Source: Candidatus Nomurabacteria bacterium RIFCSPLOWO2_01_FULL_39_17
Lineage (GTDB): Bacteria > Patescibacteriota > Minisyncoccia > Phycocordibacterales > UBA9973
Assembly: GCA_001785805.1 (NCBI GenBank)
Contig: MFUU01000020.1
Location: forward strand, 1 to 17,423
DNA length: 17,423 nucleotides
Reading direction: 5' to 3'
This document shows, piece after piece, positions 14,592 through 17,423 of this stretch; within the stretch, counting starts at the first letter, position 1, and each line of letters begins with the position of its first letter. The translations under genes were made by a program, and so were the position numbers. Below the pieces are notes generated by a model that made no database searches, had not been told where the DNA came from, and saw only the letters and a program-made list of their open reading frames with translations.

Positions 14592-14597
14592 ATTATA
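14592..14597 (-). promoter_or_regulatory. -10 promoter, leaderless, for metK
   Basis: Minus-strand TATAAT (14597-14592), preceded directly by TG, is followed by 7 bases (TCCCCTT) and the ATG at 14584. There is no Shine-Dalgarno sequence and no room for a SAM riboswitch. Confidence 0.55.
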
Positions 14598-14604
14598 CAT
14601 CAGA

Positions 14605-15438
14605 CTAATACCTCTGACAACCCATATATTCAACGTTTTTTGACGCTAGGCGAGCTCCTATGGTACATGCTTTTTTAAGCGAAAAACCTTTCCAAAGACC
14701 AAATATTAGCCCCGCTCGATACGCATCTCCAGCCCCCGTCGTATCAACTACACATTTAGGGCGAATTGCTTTTATTTTCATCTCTTTTTTACCATCGAAA
14801 ATTATACTGCCTTTCTCTCCCAGTGTTTCAATAATGATTTTTCCCTTGAAAACTTGTCTGAGATCTTTCTTTAATATATTTTTTGCTTGTTTGTACTCAT
14901 TTTCATTAACAATAAAAATATCGCAGAGATTCATACACCGTGTTAGCCCAGTTCTAGAAAAATTTATAATCTCCCGTCCTGGGTCAAAGATAATAATTGC
15001 ATTGGGTGAATATTTTTTTAAGTTTTGTATATGCTTGACTGTGCTTGCTGATGTACTGGAAGAAAAGACAGCGAAAGTAACATTCTTTATATCTTCCTTG
15101 GGGACAATTTTATCTAAAGAAACTTTGGCTATATTTTTATAAGCATTTAGATGAAAAACATTCTGCCTTTTCGATGATTCAAAAACATCATAGTAGTGTG
15201 CGGTTTTATTTTTTTTATCTATATGTACTCGTAAATCAACTCCGCATTTCTTCAAATGTTTTTCAAAAGCTCCCAAGAAGTCCACCCCCACCGAGGAAAA
15301 GAGCATGGGTTCTAATCCAAGTATGCCTAATCCATAAGACATATTGGCGGCTGTACCACCATAAGACTCTTCCTTTGCAATAGTATCTATAGCCACAGGA
15401 CCAACTATTAAAATTTCTCCTCTGTTTTTTCGAACCAT
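14605..15438 (-). CDS. PfkB-family kinase, probably adenosine kinase
   Basis: 277 residues of the ribokinase/PfkB fold. The N-terminal substrate motif is GGTAANMSYGLGILG (27-41), the central FDPGRE (151-156) and NENE (178-181) segments are typical, and the ATP-site motif is DTTGAGDAYRAG (232-243) with the catalytic base D238. Sequence alone does not fix the substrate. Its place between ahcY (gap 2 bases, TAA-TT-ATG) and metK strongly suggests adenosine, the product of SAH hydrolysis; removing it drives the reversible SAHase reaction. Other sugar or nucleoside kinases remain possible. Confidence 0.85.
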   Translation of the reverse strand: MVRKNRGEILIVGPVAIDTIAKEESYGGTAANMSYGLGILGLEPMLFSSVGVDFLGAFEKHLKKCGVDLRVHIDKKNKTAHYYDVFESSKRQNVFHLNAYKNIAKVSLDKIVPKEDIKNVTFAVFSSSTSASTVKHIQNLKKYSPNAIIIFDPGREIINFSRTGLTRCMNLCDIFIVNENEYKQAKNILKKDLRQVFKGKIIIETLGEKGSIIFDGKKEMKIKAIRPKCVVDTTGAGDAYRAGLIFGLWKGFSLKKACTIGARLASKNVEYMGCQRY

Positions 15439-15440
15439 AA

Positions 15441-16700
15441 TTATTTGGTGCCTTCACGCCAGCCAGACATATATTTCTTCTGTTGTTTGGAGAGAACATC
15501 TATCTTTGTCCCAAGACTACGTAACTTAAGAGTGGCTATTTTTCTGTCTAAAACTTCCGGTAGAATATGTACGGAACTAGAAAGTTTGCCTTGATTTTTA
15601 AGGATAAATTCCACTGCCAGTGCTTGGTTGGCAAAGCTCATATCCATTACCGAGGCCGGATGTCCCTCGGCGCTGCCTAGATTCACCAGCCTTCCACCGG
15701 CAAGGACAAATACTGTCTTTCCATTTTTTAATTCATGAGCTTCCACAAAATTGCGAAGTTGTTTCTTGTTTTTAGTAATTTTATTTAACACTTTAAGGTC
15801 AATCTCGACATCAAAGTGCCCGGAATTTGAAATTACACATCCATTTTTTATTACTTTAAATGCTTTCTGTCCGACGACATTTATGTTGCCAGTAACAGTA
15901 CAAATAAAATCAGCTTCCTTTGCCGCCTGGACCATTGGCATAACACGAAAACCATCCATCAATGCTTCAATAGCTTTAACTTCGTCAATTTCTGTGACAA
16001 TTACATTTGCTCCCATTCCGTGAGCCCGCATTGCAAGTCCTTTACCACACCATCCATAGCCGGCGACAACAAAAACCGAGCCGGCGAGCAATCTGTTGGT
16101 TGCGCGTATAATGCCGTCAATAGTGGACTGCCCTGTGCCGTAACGATTGTCAAAAAAATGCTTGGTCATAGAATCATTGACCGCAACAACTGGAAAAAGC
16201 AATGTCCCCCCTTTTTCCATTGACTTCAAGCGAGAAACTCCGGTTGTCGTTTCTTCCGTACCACCTAAAATTTTATTTATATCTTTTTCTCGCAAAGAAT
16301 GTAATTCTGAAACTAGGTCCGCCCCATCGTCCATCGTTACATCTGGCTTCATATCAAGCACAGCATTTAAATGCTTGAAATATTCTTTTTTACTTTCTCC
16401 TTTTTTGGCGAAAACCGGAATGCTAAAGTTTTTTACCAGTGCTGCTGCCACGTCGTCTTGAGTTGAGAGCGGATTTGAAGCGCAAAGACCTACCTTAGCG
16501 CCACCCTCTTTAAGCGCAATCATCAGGTTCGCTGTTTCAGCAGTTACGTGCAAACATGCTCCAATAGTGATTCCTTTCAGCGGTTTCTTTTTCTTGAAAT
16601 CAAGCGTAATGCCAGCAAGGACCGGCATGTCAATCGCTGACCATTTTATTTTTATCATTCCAGAATTTGCTAGATTTAGATTTTTAATATCGTATTTCAT
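15441..16700 (-). CDS. ahcY: Adenosylhomocysteinase (SAH hydrolase)
   Basis: Splits S-adenosylhomocysteine into adenosine and homocysteine with bound NAD. 419 residues. Motifs: ACLHVTAETANL (48-59, H51), SNPLSTQDDVAAAL (75-88), DDGADLV (124-130), GGTEETTTGVSRL (146-158), NDSMTKHFFDNRYGTGQS (175-192, catalytic Lys180 and Asp184), the Rossmann GYGWCGKG (214-221), SGHFDVEID and GGRLVNLGSAEGHPA near the C-terminus. It ends ...SGWREGTK, the archaeal/Thermotoga-like type rather than the ...HYRY tail of eukaryotic and many bacterial enzymes. It is first in the methyl-cycle operon, with an extended -10 promoter inside a 12-bp inverted repeat region shared with the divergent SIMPL gene. Confidence 0.97.
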   Translation of the reverse strand: MKYDIKNLNLANSGMIKIKWSAIDMPVLAGITLDFKKKKPLKGITIGACLHVTAETANLMIALKEGGAKVGLCASNPLSTQDDVAAALVKNFSIPVFAKKGESKKEYFKHLNAVLDMKPDVTMDDGADLVSELHSLREKDINKILGGTEETTTGVSRLKSMEKGGTLLFPVVAVNDSMTKHFFDNRYGTGQSTIDGIIRATNRLLAGSVFVVAGYGWCGKGLAMRAHGMGANVIVTEIDEVKAIEALMDGFRVMPMVQAAKEADFICTVTGNINVVGQKAFKVIKNGCVISNSGHFDVEIDLKVLNKITKNKKQLRNFVEAHELKNGKTVFVLAGGRLVNLGSAEGHPASVMDMSFANQALAVEFILKNQGKLSSSVHILPEVLDRKIATLKLRSLGTKIDVLSKQQKKYMSGWREGTK

Positions 16701-16708
16701 AAAGAAAT

Positions 16709-16717
16709 ATTATACCA
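16709..16717 (-). promoter_or_regulatory. Extended -10 promoter for ahcY
   Basis: Minus-strand TG-G-TATAAT (hexamer 16714-16709), 8 bases before the ATG at 16700. The T of the TG motif is the outermost base of the left arm of the inverted repeat 16717-16752. Confidence 0.6.
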
Positions 16718-16752
16718 CAAATTTTAGAAACTTGCATCTCTCTAAAATTTGT
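16717..16752. repeat. 12-bp perfect inverted repeat between divergent promoters
   Basis: ACAAATTTTAGA (16717-16728) and TCTAAAATTTGT (16741-16752) are exact reverse complements around a 12-base centre. It lies between the ahcY and SIMPL genes, touching the ahcY extended -10 and covering the spacer of the predicted SIMPL promoter. This is the position of an operator, but a chance or repeat origin is possible. Confidence 0.75.
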
Positions 16753-16760
16753 TATAAAAT
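16732..16760 (+). promoter_or_regulatory. Candidate promoter of the SIMPL gene
   Basis: TTGCAT (16732-16737), a 17-base spacer, and TAAAAT (16755-16760); an overlapping TATAAA (16753-16758) is an alternative -10. The leader would be about 20 bases, A-rich and without a clear Shine-Dalgarno. Confidence 0.4.
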
Positions 16761-16787
16761 ATAGTCATACAAGAAAATAAAAATCTG

Positions 16788-17423
16788 ATGGTTTTTGGTT
16801 TAATATTGGGCATATCTATCATCATAAGCGCTGGACTTGCGTCTCTGACTTTTTATAATATTCGCTCCGCAGACTATATCTCCACTACTGGCAGCGCAAA
16901 GAAAGCGGTAATTTCCGATACAGTAAAATGGACCTCGACTATAACTCGCGTGGTTAAACTTTCAAATGTTAAAGACGGCTATGTGAAAATGGACAATGAC
17001 TTGAAAGAAGTTAAAAATTTCTTAAGCACGAACGGTATCCCTGAGAACTCTATATATATCGCGCCAGTTTTTATGTATGAAATTTACGACAACAACAACC
17101 TGGCAGAGAAAAGTTATAATTTAACGCAAAATATAGAGGTCCAGTCGAAAGACGTGCAGAAAATCACGGATTTATCGAAAAATACTAGTTCGCTTATCAT
17201 CAGTAAGGGCATACTCTTCTCTACCACTGGACTTGAATATTATTATTCCAAACTTCCTGAAATGCGTATAGAACTCTTGACCGATGCGGTCACTGATGCT
17301 AAAGCTCGCGCAAGCAAGCTTGCCGAAGCCGGCGGAAAGAAAATTGGCGCATTAAAATCCGCTTCAAGCGGTGTAGTGCAAGTGCTGTCCGCGAACTCCG
17401 CCGCCATTAGCGACTACGGCACT
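16788..17423 (+). CDS. SIMPL-domain (DUF541) protein, 3' end outside window
   Basis: The first 212 codons of a gene that runs off the right edge. Too AT-rich an upstream region and an in-frame stop at 16755-16757 limit the start to the ATG at 16788. A membrane anchor or signal peptide (about 3-22) is followed by ISTTGSAKKAVISDTVKWTS, the N-terminal strand of SIMPL proteins, and later ELLTDAVTDAKARASKLAE, the family helix, then GVVQVLS. SIMPL/DUF541 proteins are extracytoplasmic; their role is poorly defined, with some linked to oxidative or envelope stress. It is the only plus-strand protein gene seen and is divergent from ahcY. Confidence 0.88.
   Translation, partial: MVFGLILGISIIISAGLASLTFYNIRSADYISTTGSAKKAVISDTVKWTSTITRVVKLSNVKDGYVKMDNDLKEVKNFLSTNGIPENSIYIAPVFMYEIYDNNNLAEKSYNLTQNIEVQSKDVQKITDLSKNTSSLIISKGILFSTTGLEYYYSKLPEMRIELLTDAVTDAKARASKLAEAGGKKIGALKSASSGVVQVLSANSAAISDYGT

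Noticed and set aside
14585..14604. SAM riboswitch before metK
   Set aside because: The gap is only 20 bases and holds a -10 element; there is no room for a riboswitch. The same is true before ahcY.

Overview
The window looks like part of a small, AT-rich, gene-dense genome of the Candidate Phyla Radiation (Patescibacteria), most likely Parcubacteria-like. I infer this from the compact versions of universal genes (SecD, MetK, RodA), gaps of 2-30 bases between most genes, the near absence of Shine-Dalgarno sequences, and several membrane or hypothetical families I associate with that group. The assignment comes from reading the sequence; no search was run.

Layout: a plus-strand tRNA-Met(CAU) of initiator type opens the window. 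One unbroken minus-strand block then runs from 16700 down to 101, and a plus-strand SIMPL-domain gene leaves the window at the right edge. In transcription order the block holds: (a) a SAM-cycle set, ahcY - PfkB kinase (probably adenosine kinase) - metK; (b) an accessory operon of a PQ-loop-like membrane protein, a SET-domain methyltransferase, a 50-residue membrane peptide and a multi-pass histidine kinase; (c) a 100-bp inverted-repeat element followed by a secreted or anchored Cys-motif protein; (d) envelope and housekeeping genes rodA, folD, a PAP2 phosphatase, secD, secF, lemA and htpX; (e) a small Cas2/PaaX-middle-domain gene framed by two identical 20-bp perfect palindromes; (f) gatC and gatA; (g) a membrane-anchored HEPN-like protein.

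Two patterns stand out. First, the Cas2-like gene with an identical palindrome on each side looks like either a minimal mobile or REP-like unit or a self-regulated gene with a second site before gatC; there is no CRISPR array or cas1. Second, at least eight genes have a -10 hexamer (often the extended TGN form) only 6-9 bases before the start codon, so their transcripts should begin at or next to the start codon. This implies frequent leaderless translation and corrects one gene start (10365 rather than 10383).

Functionally, ahcY, the PfkB kinase and metK form a compact methyl cycle: SAH is split, adenosine is trapped as AMP and SAM is made again, with a SAM-dependent SET enzyme encoded just downstream. 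RodA, the PAP2 phosphatase and SecDF point to normal peptidoglycan elongation, lipid-carrier recycling and protein export.
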